From the NCBI GenBank assembly GCA_903826575.1, contig CAIKEU010000039.1:28097-92096 (forward strand): a stretch of DNA of 64,000 bases, given 5' to 3'. The stretch is from an uncultured bacterium. Its GTDB lineage: Bacteria > Actinomycetota > Actinomycetes > S36-B12 > CAIYMF01. Positions 30,490-39,482 of this stretch are shown here, one piece after another; the stretch's first letter is position 1; each line of letters opens with the position of its first letter. The notes under the pieces are model-generated. The model was given only the letters and a program-made list of their open reading frames with translations. It was not told where the DNA came from and did no database searches. The position numbers and the translations under genes were made by a program.

Positions 30490-31463
30490 CGCACGAGCAA
30501 GCCCAGATCATGTCGGCAGCGGGTAGCAATCCGCCCGCTGCCGACATGATCTGGATCCCATCGGGAACCTTCACGATGGGATCGGATCGTCACTACCGCG
30601 AAGAAGCGCCCGCACGAGATGTGTCTGTAGATGGCTTCTGGGTCGCGCGCACTCCCACCACAAACGCTCAGTACGCCGAGTTTGTTGATGCAACCGGCTA
30701 CGTCACTGTGGCTGAACGCCCACTCGATCCCGCCGCTTTTCCTGGCGCACCGGCAGAGAACCTCGTGGCCGGGTCGATGGTGTTCGTACCAACCTCCGGC
30801 CCAGTAGATCTACGTCACCTCAGCCAGTGGTGGGTGTGGACGCCAGGTGCATCATGGCGGCATCCCGAGGGACGTCATTCGACGATCGACCACAGGGCCG
30901 ACCACCCGGTTGTACACCTGGCTGCCGAGGACGCCCAGGCCTACGCCAACTGGACGGGCTTGGCCCTCCCAACCGAAGCTCAGTGGGAACGAGCTGCACG
31001 TGGGCACGCCAAGGGTGCGTCGTACACCTGGGGCGATGAACCTGAGTCGGCCGGCACACCTCTAGCAAACTACTACCACGGCGCGTTTCCTTATCGACAT
31101 GCGCCAGGGTACGGAACAACGACACCGGTGGGCACCTTCCCTCCCAACGATTTTGGTCTGGTGGACATGGCCGGGAACGTATGGGAATGGACGAACGATT
31201 GGTACGCCGAAAAACGATTCGCCGACGACGATTCGTGCTGCATCCCGAGCAATCCCCGCGGTGGCAGCGAGCAAGACAGCTTCGACACGAACCAGCCGCA
31301 GTTTCCCATTGCACGGCGGGTTATTAAGGGCGGATCATTTCTTTGCGCGGACGAGTACTGCTTGCGGTACCGGCCAGCAGCCAGGCGGCCTCAGCCGATT
31401 GATACGGGTATGAGTCACATCGGTTTTCGATGCGCCTTTAACCCAAGCGCGCCTACGCCCTAA
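30486..31463 (+). CDS. Formylglycine-generating enzyme (sulfatase-modifying factor)
   Basis: 325 residues of the FGE-sulfatase fold. It starts with MIWIPSGTFTMGSD and shows DHPVVHLAAEDAQAYANWTGLALPTEAQWERAARG, VDMAGNVWEW and the active-site stretch KGGSFLCADEYCLRYRPAAR. Both conserved Cys (C287 and C292), which coordinate Cu(I) in the aerobic enzymes, are present, so this is a genuine FGE rather than a redox-inactive relative such as EgtB. It oxidises the sulfatase active-site Cys to formylglycine using O2. Overlap with the sulfatase (ATGA) makes a dedicated maturation pair. An extra CC pair (DDSCCIP) near residue 255 is unexplained. Confidence 0.93.
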
Positions 31464-32667
31464 ACACCAGCGCGTCAACAACGGGGCGTTGATATTCCGA
31501 AATCGGGCGATCAAGGCGCACGAGTGGCCCGCCAACAGTTCGTCTGATCAACAGTGTGGTCGAGGTGCCGCCGTCGAGGGCAGTTGCCTGAGAGGCACCC
31601 AGAGCTTTCATAATCTCCGCGAACTGGTGGACGGTCGAACCTCCCCAACGAGTTCCATTGACAGTCGCTCGCCCAGACACGGTCACCACTAGTTCGTCAC
31701 CATTGGGCAGCCAACCGATCGCCGATCGTGGCCGCAGGTTTTCGTCACGTCCAACACACGTCGTCTTGTTAACTCCCTGCGAAACCAAGGTGCCACCAGA
31801 GCCAACCACAGCTGCTGGATTTACAAGCACCGCGTGAGGCCACGCGCCATCAGACTGAAGGACCGCAGATTCGGAAAGTTTGACCGTCACGGCATCACCG
31901 ACCCGTAACGCGGCAAGTTTGGCATCGTAGGGACCCGCGGGAGCAGTCAGCCACCACTGATTCATCGCCGGACGTGACCGACCAACCGAGCCACGCTTTA
32001 TGGAAATCACCTGACCATTGGCGACAACAATGGTTCGGGGACCATACGGGTGCGCCCGCTGGCCCCAGACATACGAGTACGCAGTGACACCAGATCCGAG
32101 GGTTTGCCAGTTGACCCCCACGACCGGCACACTGCCATGCGAACTGACGATTCGTCCGTTCAGGATGGTGACGGCCGGATGCGCACTTTGTGAATGCGCG
32201 TCGATCGCGATCCCATTGATGCGAGTGCTCGTTGCCTTAAGGATGACGCCGTCACGCACCTGCGACTTTTCTGGGATCCCGCTGACGTTCGGGTCAAAAT
32301 GGCCCGCGTTAATCACAACGACCGCGCGCGGATCGCGAGCCACCATGGCGGCGGGTGTGACCGCAGCGCTCATCGTTGGTGCGGTCACCGCACCTGGAGT
32401 CAGGGTGCCGCGCGGGATTGTCACGGCGGCCACGCGCGTCTCGTTCAGCGGATTGGATTGATGACCAGAGTCCCACATCGAAACCGAAGCACCCCCGGGC
32501 AACGCATACGTCGACGGTGTCGTCTTCAAGATTGTCGAGTTCGGCAGGCAGCTGGCCGCTTGAGCAGTCGGGGCGACCAGCGGACCTAGCGATGGCAGCA
32601 ACGGCACAAGGCTGGCCGCAACAGTGGCGACGAGCACGCGGTTAACGAATTTCCCCCAACTTCGCAT
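31453..32667 (-). CDS. Exported phosphodiester glycosidase family protein (NAGPA-like)
   Basis: About 404 residues. The signal peptide is RVLVATVAASLVPLLPSLGP...QAAS. The mature part has the phosphodiester glycosidase (DUF2233/NAGPA) pattern: VVINAGHFD, a central GVNWQTLGSG region and the catalytic end STVHQFAEIMKALGASQATALDGGTSTTLL. Members cleave or remodel phosphodiester-linked sugars, and exported actinobacterial versions are thought to act on wall polymers. I used the ATG at 32667 because the frame further upstream overlaps the small membrane-protein gene at 32718; its ribosome site is weak. It converges with FGE, the two ends overlapping by 11 bp. Confidence 0.85.
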   Translation of the reverse strand: MRSWGKFVNRVLVATVAASLVPLLPSLGPLVAPTAQAASCLPNSTILKTTPSTYALPGGASVSMWDSGHQSNPLNETRVAAVTIPRGTLTPGAVTAPTMSAAVTPAAMVARDPRAVVVINAGHFDPNVSGIPEKSQVRDGVILKATSTRINGIAIDAHSQSAHPAVTILNGRIVSSHGSVPVVGVNWQTLGSGVTAYSYVWGQRAHPYGPRTIVVANGQVISIKRGSVGRSRPAMNQWWLTAPAGPYDAKLAALRVGDAVTVKLSESAVLQSDGAWPHAVLVNPAAVVGSGGTLVSQGVNKTTCVGRDENLRPRSAIGWLPNGDELVVTVSGRATVNGTRWGGSTVHQFAEIMKALGASQATALDGGTSTTLLIRRTVGGPLVRLDRPISEYQRPVVDALVFRA

Positions 32668-32717
32668 ACATCGAGAATCGGCATGGCGACCGGGAAACCT
32701 GAGGCCGGTACACCTGA

Positions 32718-32930
32718 TCAGGTGTCTTCGTTCGGCCCCTTTTCGCTTTCTTGGGCAGCCCTGACCTCTTTGAGAGTGCGCTGCCAATAGGGAACGGTGA
32801 CGAACAGGATCGCAAAACCCACAAGTGGCCCGGTGAGAAATGACATGAAAGGTAGGTAGCGAACCGCGAAATAGCCAAAGAGATTCGCCACTACTACCGT
32901 CAATGCGAACTTCAGCGACCACGCAGCCAT
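32718..32930 (-). CDS. Small membrane protein, 70 residues
   Basis: Two hydrophobic helices (LKFALTVVVANLFGYFAV and FLTGPLVGFAILFVTVPYW) and a charged, Lys/Glu-rich C-terminal tail. No family recognised. It lies 50 bp upstream of the phosphodiester glycosidase-like gene on the same strand and 31 bp downstream of the NHL gene. The composition and compact fit between two genes support it being real. Confidence 0.6.
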   Translation of the reverse strand: MAAWSLKFALTVVVANLFGYFAVRYLPFMSFLTGPLVGFAILFVTVPYWQRTLKEVRAAQESEKGPNEDT

Positions 32931-32961
32931 GTGGTGAGCCTAGCCGGTCGTGACGGCGAAC

Positions 32962-34485
32962 CTAGCTGATGGCAATTCCATCAACGCTGACGCGCTTGCC
33001 TGTAGAGGTGACAACAATCTTCACCTTGCCTGTGCGAGGGCTAAACCGAATCGAACCCAGCAGCGAGCGCTGCGCGGCTCCAGGCTTCGCCAGAGAGACC
33101 GCGCCCACCTTTGCGGCACCAACGTAGACGTCTACGGAGCCACAGGTCGGACACGTCCATGCCACCAGCGAAAGTGAGGTCATCAATCGGACTTTCGTAG
33201 TGGTCAGCGACGAGCCTTTGATCGTTGCAGTTGATCCGGTTGACCCCAGCCAACCGGCATTCACCGTTGAGACCCAAGAGTTGGCGCTCGAACGTAACAA
33301 GGCTCGATCATCCATCGGGATGGTGGTGCACGTTTCGGCCGACCAGGAACTTGCTACCCCACGTGACGTGCGGGTCATCGCCGAGAAGCAATACCGAGTG
33401 TCACTGCCACCAGAAAAAGTCGATGTACGAGCGTGCGTACCCGTCACAAGTGGCGTGTAGGCAGACAACGCGGCCCCACCAACCGACGTACGGTAACGAA
33501 CGTCTACGGCGGCGACGTTCGCCATTGAGTTAACTGCCCAGGACAGCGGTACATCGGACCTCAACTGCTGAGCCGATAGAGCCGTCATAGCAACTGCTGG
33601 CGCTGGGATCGCCGCAGATACAGTGGCAACAAGTTTGCCCGTCTTCAGACCTAAATCCCCCAACGAGCCGGTGAGGATCTGCCCCGCGGAGTTCACCGCG
33701 ACCGCCATCGGGTAGTACGCATCGCTGATCACAACTGTCGGCGTCGAGCCCGGGGTGAGCCGGAACACTCGATTCGCATAGGTGTCGGCGACTAGCACAT
33801 TGCCGGCGGGATCAATCGTCAGGCCTTCTGGCCCAGCGAAACCGGTCGCCACTTGCGTCACTGCACGTGAGGCGTGATCAACCCGATATACCGATCCAAC
33901 GCTGACATTGGTAGCGCTATCGATTCGCGAATCTGAGACGAAAACGTCTCCGGCGGCATCGACCGCCAAGCCCTTCGCGAAGGTGAAACCTGATGCAATC
34001 GTGCTCTGAACACCTGCTCGCGTGACTTTCACGATGTCATGGACGTCAGCAACGAACATGTCACCGGTCGCGTCTACCGCAACGGCCGCTGGGTTGGTGA
34101 AATGAGCACCCACGTCGGTTTGTATGCCCGCAGACGTGATTTTTTCGACGCGGCCATTGAGGTAATCCGCAACATAAACATTGTTCGCCGCATCGACAGC
34201 CACTCCGAGCGGCGAGCGAAAGCCGTTACCCAGTTGCGTGAACGTCGGGACGCCATACACAAGTGACACCTTGGTGACGACGGACGCAGCGTAATCTGAA
34301 ACATAAACATTGCCGGTTGCATCAACCGCAAGTCCCGCCGGGGTTGCAAAGCCAGTGGCATAAACCGAGGTCGGCGACACGGCTTGGGCAGAAGCGGCGC
34401 CCACGCCCAGCGGCGCGATCACTGCAACAGAAAGCGCCAACGCCGCGGCAACTTTCGGGGTGGTACGTCGCTTTGGCAACAGCAT
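32962..34485 (-). CDS. Secreted NHL-repeat protein
   Basis: 507 residues. The signal peptide MLLPKRRTTPKVAAALALSVAVIAPLGVGAASAQA is followed by six NHL-type repeats (about residues 45-290), each with a core like GLAVDATGNVYVSDY, which should form a six-bladed beta-propeller. The second half (about 300-507) contains a fibronectin-like segment (LRSDVPLSWAVNSMANVAAVDVRYR), one Cys pair (CPTC) and a beta-rich C-terminus, the whole being rich in Ser, Thr and Val. NHL propellers bind proteins, sugars or metabolites; no catalytic residues are visible. A surface-binding or adhesion role is a guess. No LPxTG-type anchor was seen. Confidence 0.82.
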   Translation of the reverse strand: MLLPKRRTTPKVAAALALSVAVIAPLGVGAASAQAVSPTSVYATGFATPAGLAVDATGNVYVSDYAASVVTKVSLVYGVPTFTQLGNGFRSPLGVAVDAANNVYVADYLNGRVEKITSAGIQTDVGAHFTNPAAVAVDATGDMFVADVHDIVKVTRAGVQSTIASGFTFAKGLAVDAAGDVFVSDSRIDSATNVSVGSVYRVDHASRAVTQVATGFAGPEGLTIDPAGNVLVADTYANRVFRLTPGSTPTVVISDAYYPMAVAVNSAGQILTGSLGDLGLKTGKLVATVSAAIPAPAVAMTALSAQQLRSDVPLSWAVNSMANVAAVDVRYRTSVGGAALSAYTPLVTGTHARTSTFSGGSDTRYCFSAMTRTSRGVASSWSAETCTTIPMDDRALLRSSANSWVSTVNAGWLGSTGSTATIKGSSLTTTKVRLMTSLSLVAWTCPTCGSVDVYVGAAKVGAVSLAKPGAAQRSLLGSIRFSPRTGKVKIVVTSTGKRVSVDGIAIS

Positions 34486-34735
34486 GTTCGGTGGGCCCCC
34501 GCGGTCGATGTCATGAAAAAGTGAAGAAGGACGATCGTCCCTCGCACATGAACTAACCCAATTAGGACAACATCAGAAACTGCGATGGGCCACACGAAAG
34601 TGCCCGTTTCAACTCGGCTGGCCCACCAAATCAGCGAAACTTGAGACTGTTGATGTTCTGGAGAACCACAACAGAATTGGTCAAGTCACCCACCGCAGTG
34701 CACAAACACGTGCTGACACCAGTTAGCGTGTTCCC
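34486..34735. other. Intergenic region rich in inverted repeats
   Basis: 250 bp between the NHL-protein start (minus) and a plus-strand small gene. It holds the 12-bp perfect palindrome GGACGATCGTCC (34529-34540), an inverted repeat TGGGCCA...TGGCCCA around 34587-34624 and the 28-bp hyphenated palindrome at 34647-34674. I see no RNA gene and no clear promoter. Confidence 0.5.
34647..34674. repeat. 28-bp hyphenated palindrome
   Basis: CTGTTG-AT-GTTCT-GG-AGAAC-CA-CAACAG: 11 paired positions with one symmetric 2-bp mismatch. It lies between divergent genes, so a dimeric repressor operator is the simplest reading. It has the wrong polarity for a LexA box. Confidence 0.5.
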
Positions 34736-34840
34736 ATGTTCACCATCATTGTTATCGGCATAGTCCTGGTTTTCGTCATCGGCGTCATTGGCTGGCGCAT
34801 GCTTCGGGGCGAAGACCCACGCACCGGCCGTAAGGATTGA
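34736..34840 (+). CDS. Very small membrane protein, 34 residues
   Basis: MFTIIVIGIVLVFVIGVIGWRMLRG followed by EDPRTGRKD. It is one long hydrophobic helix with a positively charged, polar C-terminus, a typical bacterial small membrane protein layout. There is no good Shine-Dalgarno before the ATG. It lies 66 bp upstream of the lipoprotein gene on the same strand. Coding status rests on composition only. Confidence 0.45.
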   Translation: MFTIIVIGIVLVFVIGVIGWRMLRGEDPRTGRKD

Positions 34841-34906
34841 GTCGCGATCGCTCGCCTAGTTGAACGCGCATCCCCCGTAACCCATTCGACGAAAGTTGGA
34901 GCCATC

Positions 34907-35581
34907 GTGAAGCGCACGTCTCCCCGCCGGCTGTTGAACATCGTCGCGAGCCTTGTGCTGATCGGCGGTTTGGCCGGCTGCGGAACGAGCACAGGGGACG
35001 GAGCCACTCCAACATTGAACACAACTGCGAGCCCAACCAGTCCGACGCCAGACTCGCCGTCACCGTCTGCCTCGACTAGCGCCGAGCAGACGGTGCTGAC
35101 GATGAATGTCCAAGGTTGCGATGCGTGCACTATCAGCGCGATTCAAGTGGGCCCAAAGGACCATTACTTTCAGACCCCATTCGTGGCCGCGGGCAGAGTT
35201 ACCGGCACTCAGGTGACGCTAGCAGTTCCGACGAAGTACACCAAAGGCATGTATTTCACTGCCACCTGCCAGACGGGGCAGTGCAATTCAAGTAATGCCC
35301 AACCCGTCGTTGTACTGCGGTACCCCAACCAAGCTGTCGGCGCGACGGTCGGCGACGCCGTGGCTGCAAGCCAGACAATGGCTTCGATGTGCTGGGCAGG
35401 AACCACTGGATCCACCGCGTCATTTTCACTCACGACAACGACCTTCGCGGACAAAGACCTTTCGGGCAATCCCATGATGTCTATGCGAATTTGGGCAAGT
35501 CCTCAGATCGACGTAGTACCCGGAACGGACGCAACCACCTTCCACGGCGGATTAGGTGCCCAAGACTTTCTGCACTGCTAG
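34907..35581 (+). CDS. Lipoprotein of unknown function
   Basis: 224 residues. A lipoprotein signal with lipobox LAGC (C25), start GTG at 34907 with GGAG upstream. The mature chain has a Ser/Thr/Pro-rich linker of about 35 residues and then a globular part with six Cys arranged as GCDACT, TCQTGQC, MCW and a terminal HC, probably three disulfides. I recognise no family. The stop codon shares CTAG with the convergent gene that follows. Confidence 0.7.
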   Translation: MKRTSPRRLLNIVASLVLIGGLAGCGTSTGDGATPTLNTTASPTSPTPDSPSPSASTSAEQTVLTMNVQGCDACTISAIQVGPKDHYFQTPFVAAGRVTGTQVTLAVPTKYTKGMYFTATCQTGQCNSSNAQPVVVLRYPNQAVGATVGDAVAASQTMASMCWAGTTGSTASFSLTTTTFADKDLSGNPMMSMRIWASPQIDVVPGTDATTFHGGLGAQDFLHC

Positions 35582-35937
35582 GCGACGGAGTCGTCACCAC
35601 GTCGGCTGACCTGAATACGCAGCCCGTCGTAGGACGATACGAGATAGCCGATAAAGCGCTCCTGATCAGCATCGAGGTATGCCTCGCGAATATCGCTGAA
35701 CCAAACGTCCTCAAGAGAGGACGAATTGAACATGGGCCACGACGAGCCCCCGTCACCCATGTTCTCCACCAAACCCACCGGCAGTCCGCCGAAACACAGC
35801 GTCGCCGTCCAAGCAGTACCCCGAGGATTCGGGTATTCGTGGACGTTCTGCAATTCCCAACGGTTTACAAAGCCAATCCGTGGTTCGAACTCGCGGCTCT
35901 CCGCGCTGATCTCTACGCTTCCCACAGTTTGAAACAT
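35578..35937 (-). CDS. Hypothetical protein, about 119 residues
   Basis: An acidic soluble protein with Trp/Phe-rich, beta-type stretches (for example FVNRWELQNVHEYPNPRG and LEDVWFSDIREAYLDADQER). No signal peptide, membrane helix or known motif. The ATG at 35937 lies about 8 nt after GGGGGTG; an upstream GTG at 35946 and an ATG at 36000 are alternatives. The stop overlaps the lipoprotein stop (CTAG, 35578-35581) in convergent orientation. Confidence 0.55.
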   Translation of the reverse strand: MFQTVGSVEISAESREFEPRIGFVNRWELQNVHEYPNPRGTAWTATLCFGGLPVGLVENMGDGGSSWPMFNSSSLEDVWFSDIREAYLDADQERFIGYLVSSYDGLRIQVSRRGDDSVA

Positions 35938-36106
35938 CAGTGCCACCCCCCACTTAGTCCTGCATGTGCCTTGGAGCAGCAACGCTAGGCCCGTGGCCAC
36001 AAGATCACAACCGCAGAGAGTGAATAGTTCATAAACGCAGAGTGAGAATTTGCCGCTATCCCCGCAGGCAACCTAAGCCACACACATGCACAAGACCAAC
36101 TTGACG

Positions 36107-36135
36107 AAAAACCGGGGATGATTCCCCGGTTTTTT
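36107..36135. terminator. Intrinsic terminator downstream of tRNA-Ala
   Basis: AAAAACCGGGG, six-base loop, CCCCGGTTTTT. A perfect 11-bp stem with A-run and T-run, so it works in both directions. It lies 8 bp after the 3' end of the minus-strand tRNA. Confidence 0.9.
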
Positions 36136-36142
36136 CGTTACG

Positions 36143-36215
36143 TGGAGCTGAGGGGACTCGAACCCCTGACCCCCTGCATGCCATGCAGGTGCGCTACCAG
36201 CTGCGCCACAGCCCC
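36143..36215 (-). tRNA. tRNA-Ala (GGC)
   Basis: 73 nt on the minus strand. Acceptor stem GGGGCTG pairs with CAGCTCC (one G-U), D-arm GCGCAGCTGGTAGCGC, anticodon stem CCTGC/GCAGG with loop ATGGCAT giving anticodon GGC, and T-loop GGTTCGAGTCC. CCA is not encoded. It lies between the histidine phosphatase gene and the accessory region, and the accessory genes start on its 3' side. Confidence 0.97.
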
Positions 36216-36281
36216 GTGGTGCGGGAATGAGCATATCTGCACTTGGTGCCCGTGGCGAAATCGGCCCCGAGATGTGCCACG

Positions 36282-36920
36282 TTAGCCCTCGTCGCCCACA
36301 ACTTCCTCAGGTAGGGAGCGGGCATTGTGCTCCACAAGGCGCCAACGTCCGTCGCGCTGCTCCTCCAGGACTGACCACGCACAATTCACGAGCCCACCAA
36401 GGGATGCCCAATGTTCAATGGGCAAACCCAACAACTCACCGATTCCAGCACGGGCCGCACCACCATGAGTGGCAACAACCAATGTTCCCGATTCCGGGAG
36501 GCCCGCAGCATGTGAGAGAACAGCCAGCGCAACCCGGTTCGCAACTTCGCCGCGAGACTCCCCACCCCCGGGTTTGACGTCCTCACCATTGATCCACCGG
36601 TAAAAATCATCGCCGTCTCGATCGAGAATTTCTTGACGGGTTAACCCCTGCCAATCACCCGCGTACGTTTCGCGTAGCGCCTGATCTGTGTGAACCGGCA
36701 GCTCAACGATCTGCGCTAACGCTTGAGCCGTTGAACGAGCCCGATCGAGATCGCTGGACACGATGAGATCCGGGTTCAGAGTTGCCAAATCTCGTGCGGC
36801 TCGCTCGGCCTGAAGAACACCAACCTCGTCCAACGGAACGTCAGTCTGACCTTGAAAGCGATTCGTGGCATTCCATGCAGTCCTGCCATGTCGCCAGAGA
36901 ACTACGCGACGACCACTCAT
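36282..36920 (-). CDS. Histidine phosphatase family protein (phosphoglycerate mutase-like)
   Basis: 212 residues. The catalytic motif LWRHGRTAWNA lies at the N-terminus, followed by FQGQTDVPLDEVG and the second catalytic histidine in VVATHGGAARAG. This is the actinobacterial 'phosphoglycerate mutase' next to rsfS and nadD; a glucosyl-3-phosphoglycerate or sugar-phosphate phosphatase is as likely as a mutase. The start overlaps the rsfS stop by 4 bp. Confidence 0.9.
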   Translation of the reverse strand: MSGRRVVLWRHGRTAWNATNRFQGQTDVPLDEVGVLQAERAARDLATLNPDLIVSSDLDRARSTAQALAQIVELPVHTDQALRETYAGDWQGLTRQEILDRDGDDFYRWINGEDVKPGGGESRGEVANRVALAVLSHAAGLPESGTLVVATHGGAARAGIGELLGLPIEHWASLGGLVNCAWSVLEEQRDGRWRLVEHNARSLPEEVVGDEG

Positions 36921-37309
36921 GGCGAAGGTTCAGCCGTCTTAGGTCCTGTCACCGACTCCGGCAATGGAATCCGGCTACCGTCTTTCCAGAGCCGTTCAAG
37001 TCCGTAATACGTACGTTCTTCCGAGTGCTGAACATGCACGACGAAGTCAACGTAGTCGAGCAAAATCCAACGACCGTCACGCTCACCCTCGCGGCGCACC
37101 GGGTCAACATTAATCGCATCGAGCGCCTCTTCGATCCCATCGACGATCGCTCGTACCTGACGGTCGTTGGAGGCTGAGCACAGAAGGAAAACGTCGGTGA
37201 TTACGAGGGTTTCAGATACGTCCAAGGCGACGATATCCTCGGCTAACTTATCGGCGGCTGCAGCCGCAGCGATCATCGTCAATTCCAACGCGCGTTCTGA
37301 CGCCGCCAC
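36917..37309 (-). CDS. rsfS: Ribosomal silencing factor RsfS
   Basis: 130 residues of the RsfS/Iojap family: ADKLAEDIVALDVSETLVITDVFLLCSASNDRQVRAI and WILLDYVDFVVHVQHSEERTYYGLERLW. RsfS binds ribosomal protein L14 and blocks subunit joining under nutrient limitation. The gene lies between the LCP-like gene and the phosphatase, the conserved nadD-lytR-rsfS-phosphatase order. Confidence 0.96.
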   Translation of the reverse strand: MAASERALELTMIAAAAAADKLAEDIVALDVSETLVITDVFLLCSASNDRQVRAIVDGIEEALDAINVDPVRREGERDGRWILLDYVDFVVHVQHSEERTYYGLERLWKDGSRIPLPESVTGPKTAEPSP

Positions 37310-37335
37310 AAAAACCCCTTAAATCCACTTACTGA

Positions 37336-37369
37336 CGCGAACCTCGCGCATATGTCGCGCAGGTTCGCG
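37336..37369. repeat. Strong inverted repeat between the LCP-like gene and rsfS
   Basis: Arms 37336-37349 (CGCGAACCTCGCGC) and 37357-37369 (GCGCAGGTTCGCG) form a 13-bp stem with a single bulged C and a 7-nt loop. There is no T-run on either strand, so it looks like an mRNA hairpin or processing site within the minus-strand operon, placed 27 bp before the rsfS start. Confidence 0.65.
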
Positions 37370-37405
37370 CCTTGCTGATCTTACGGCTAAAACGTGCAAC
37401 CAGCC

Positions 37406-38656
37406 CTACCCGGCGGCCGGGCTAGCGGTCGAGCCAGCATCGCCACCCAAGACAACAATCACGTCGGCAACGGTTTGACCATGTGTTGCCGAATGCACAT
37501 CGGTGCTTGGAACCCCCAATACGGAGGCGATATCGACGCCCCAGCCAACAGAAGTCGCCGACGCATCTGGCACCAAAATGGTGGTCTGAGCCTGGCCAAA
37601 CGTTGCTGCGTTTCCACCGTTCACATACGAGTAACCGGCCTCAATCAGAGCCTTGCGGGCCGCGGCCACGGGCGCTGGCAGACCAACCCCGTTCTGAACG
37701 AGAACGCGCACCTTTGAGTTAGGCCCCGGGACGCGCAGTGCATCTGGGAACAACGTTCGAGCCATTGCCGAGGTGGCGAGGATGTTAACTTTCGTTGCCC
37801 CGATCTGCGCGGCCCCCGCGGGGAGCACCGGCAGCGCCCGACAGACCGTCTTTGCGCTCACCACCGCCTCGTGCAGCCGGACCAAGTAGGCAGCCAATTC
37901 GGATGATGGGATCGTGGCATGCGAAGACGCACCCAAGCTCGTAATGATTTCTTCCATCTTGGACTGATCAGATGGCAACTGAGCTAGGACGAGTCGAAAG
38001 ATCCGATCGAAGCGGGCCATCTGAGCTTCTTCAGGCTCACCAGGTGCCCGGTAAGCGGCATAGGCTGCAGCTTTTGGTCCCTGCAGAATCTGACCTTTAC
38101 CCGCTGGAAGGACGACTTTCTTTGTTCCGTCGGGTTGAACCTCGACCACTTCAACGTCCACATCGGTGGTTACTCCACCTACCGCATCCACCAGTCCAGA
38201 GAACGCCAGCGCATCCATCTGTAATGAACCGTCAACTCTTATTCCCGTGACATCGCTCAATGCATTGGCACTCGCGTTGCTATCAGGTAGTGACACCGTT
38301 TGACCGAATGGCACTTCACCAAGACTGGCCACATCAACGAGAAGACTGGACGGCACCGAGATGTCATTGGCCGTTCCCGTCGGGCCACCCACAGACGTTA
38401 GGGCATTACCTATGGAAATCGGAAGTTTGCTGTCCTTCAGCTGAAACAGAAGAGTCGGCTGAGTCAGCACCGAAGCCGTCGGAGTCGGTGTTGGCTTCGG
38501 GGACGGATCCACGCTGGTGGGATGGGACAGCAAGAACCACGCCAGCGCTAAGAGCGAGACCAAACCAAGCACGATTGACGACAACATGACTAACCGACGT
38601 CGCGAAATTTCTTGCGGCGTTTCGGCCGGCTCCGTGGCGACTGAGTCGTCCGTCAC
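37406..38656 (-). CDS. LCP-like / LytR C-terminal domain membrane protein
   Basis: 416 residues. A cytoplasmic N-terminus, one membrane helix ([22 protein letters not shown]), a Pro/Thr linker, a LytR-CpsA-Psr-like domain (about 75-255) and a LytR_C domain (about 310-405, [27 protein letters not shown]). Active LCP enzymes ligate wall polymers to peptidoglycan using conserved Asp and Arg residues. Here the region that should carry the RxR pattern reads [24 protein letters not shown] and the rest is divergent, so activity is doubtful. It overlaps nadD by 4 bp. Confidence 0.82.
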   Translation of the reverse strand: MTDDSVATEPAETPQEISRRRLVMLSSIVLGLVSLLALAWFLLSHPTSVDPSPKPTPTPTASVLTQPTLLFQLKDSKLPISIGNALTSVGGPTGTANDISVPSSLLVDVASLGEVPFGQTVSLPDSNASANALSDVTGIRVDGSLQMDALAFSGLVDAVGGVTTDVDVEVVEVQPDGTKKVVLPAGKGQILQGPKAAAYAAYRAPGEPEEAQMARFDRIFRLVLAQLPSDQSKMEEIITSLGASSHATIPSSELAAYLVRLHEAVVSAKTVCRALPVLPAGAAQIGATKVNILATSAMARTLFPDALRVPGPNSKVRVLVQNGVGLPAPVAAARKALIEAGYSYVNGGNAATFGQAQTTILVPDASATSVGWGVDIASVLGVPSTDVHSATHGQTVADVIVVLGGDAGSTASPAAG

Positions 38657-39255
38657 GAGGACGTCCGCGTATACAGTGCCTGCTTTTCAATGTATTCAAG
38701 GACCGAATCGGGAACCATGTATCGAATTGGCTCACCGGCCCTGACCCGTGAGCGGCAATCAGTTGACGAGATAGCCAGCGCAGGTACTTCGATCAACGTA
38801 ACGCTTCCTTGCGGTAAGCCCGGATCGGTCAACACATGCCCCGGTCGAGTAACACCAATGAAATGGGCCAGTGAGATCACGTCACCGCTGTCATGCCACG
38901 TCGCGATATTGGCCAGCGCATCAGCGCCCGTGATGAAGAACAAATCCGCGCTTGCGTCTTCACCATCAAAGATCCGGTGAAGGTCTCTGAGGGTGTCGAC
39001 CGTGTACGTGGGTCCAGAGCGATCGATGTCTACGCGGCTGACCTTGAATCGCGGATCACTTGCGGTGGCAAGCACCGTCATTACGTAACGATCTTCGGCA
39101 CTGGACACCCCATCAGCAGATTTTTGCCATGGCTGTCCAGTTGGGACGAATACCACCACGTCGAGTTCGAACCGGTGAGCGACCTCCGAGGCAGCCACGA
39201 GGTGACCGTGATGAATGGGATCAAATGTCCCACCCATCACTCCCACGCGAGGCAC
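38653..39255 (-). CDS. nadD: Nicotinate-nucleotide adenylyltransferase
   Basis: About 200 residues. The nucleotidyltransferase motif is [16 protein letters not shown] and the C-terminal motif is [24 protein letters not shown]. NadD makes nicotinate adenine dinucleotide in NAD synthesis. The GTG at 39255 (VPRVGVMG) gives the usual length; a longer frame to 39345 would run over the small membrane-protein gene just upstream. Confidence 0.95.
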   Translation of the reverse strand: MPRVGVMGGTFDPIHHGHLVAASEVAHRFELDVVVFVPTGQPWQKSADGVSSAEDRYVMTVLATASDPRFKVSRVDIDRSGPTYTVDTLRDLHRIFDGEDASADLFFITGADALANIATWHDSGDVISLAHFIGVTRPGHVLTDPGLPQGSVTLIEVPALAISSTDCRSRVRAGEPIRYMVPDSVLEYIEKQALYTRTSS

Positions 39256-39266
39256 GACGAACTCGG

Positions 39267-39407
39267 TCAGCGGTCGATGTTGATGCGGGTAACAATCCAC
39301 AGCAAGAGGAGGAAGACAGCCAACGTCCCGGCGCCGAAGTACCACTTTGACGGCATGTCTACGTGCTCGCCCGCCACCGCCTCAGCGATCGTGATCAAGC
39401 TGCCCAT
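39267..39407 (-). CDS. Small membrane protein upstream of nadD
   Basis: 46 residues: a polar N-terminus ([21 protein letters not shown]), one membrane helix ([13 protein letters not shown]) and a short basic end. The ATG has a GGGAG site about 8 nt upstream. A small membrane protein at this position, between proA and nadD, is common in actinomycetes. Function unknown. Its stop lies 12 bp before the nadD GTG, so it may be translated with nadD. Confidence 0.75.
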   Translation of the reverse strand: MGSLITIAEAVAGEHVDMPSKWYFGAGTLAVFLLLLWIVTRINIDR

Positions 39408-39482
39408 ATCCAGTCTCCCAACATCACACCGTTGTTATCGAGGTTTACCCTACCAACCGAATACGCGGCTAAAGGTAACGGA

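Noticed and set aside
34655..34666. LexA/SOS box (GTTCTGGAGAAC)
   Set aside because: The actinobacterial SOS box is GAAC-N4-GTTC; this dyad has the reverse polarity (GTTC-N4-GAAC), and neither neighbour is a DNA-damage gene.
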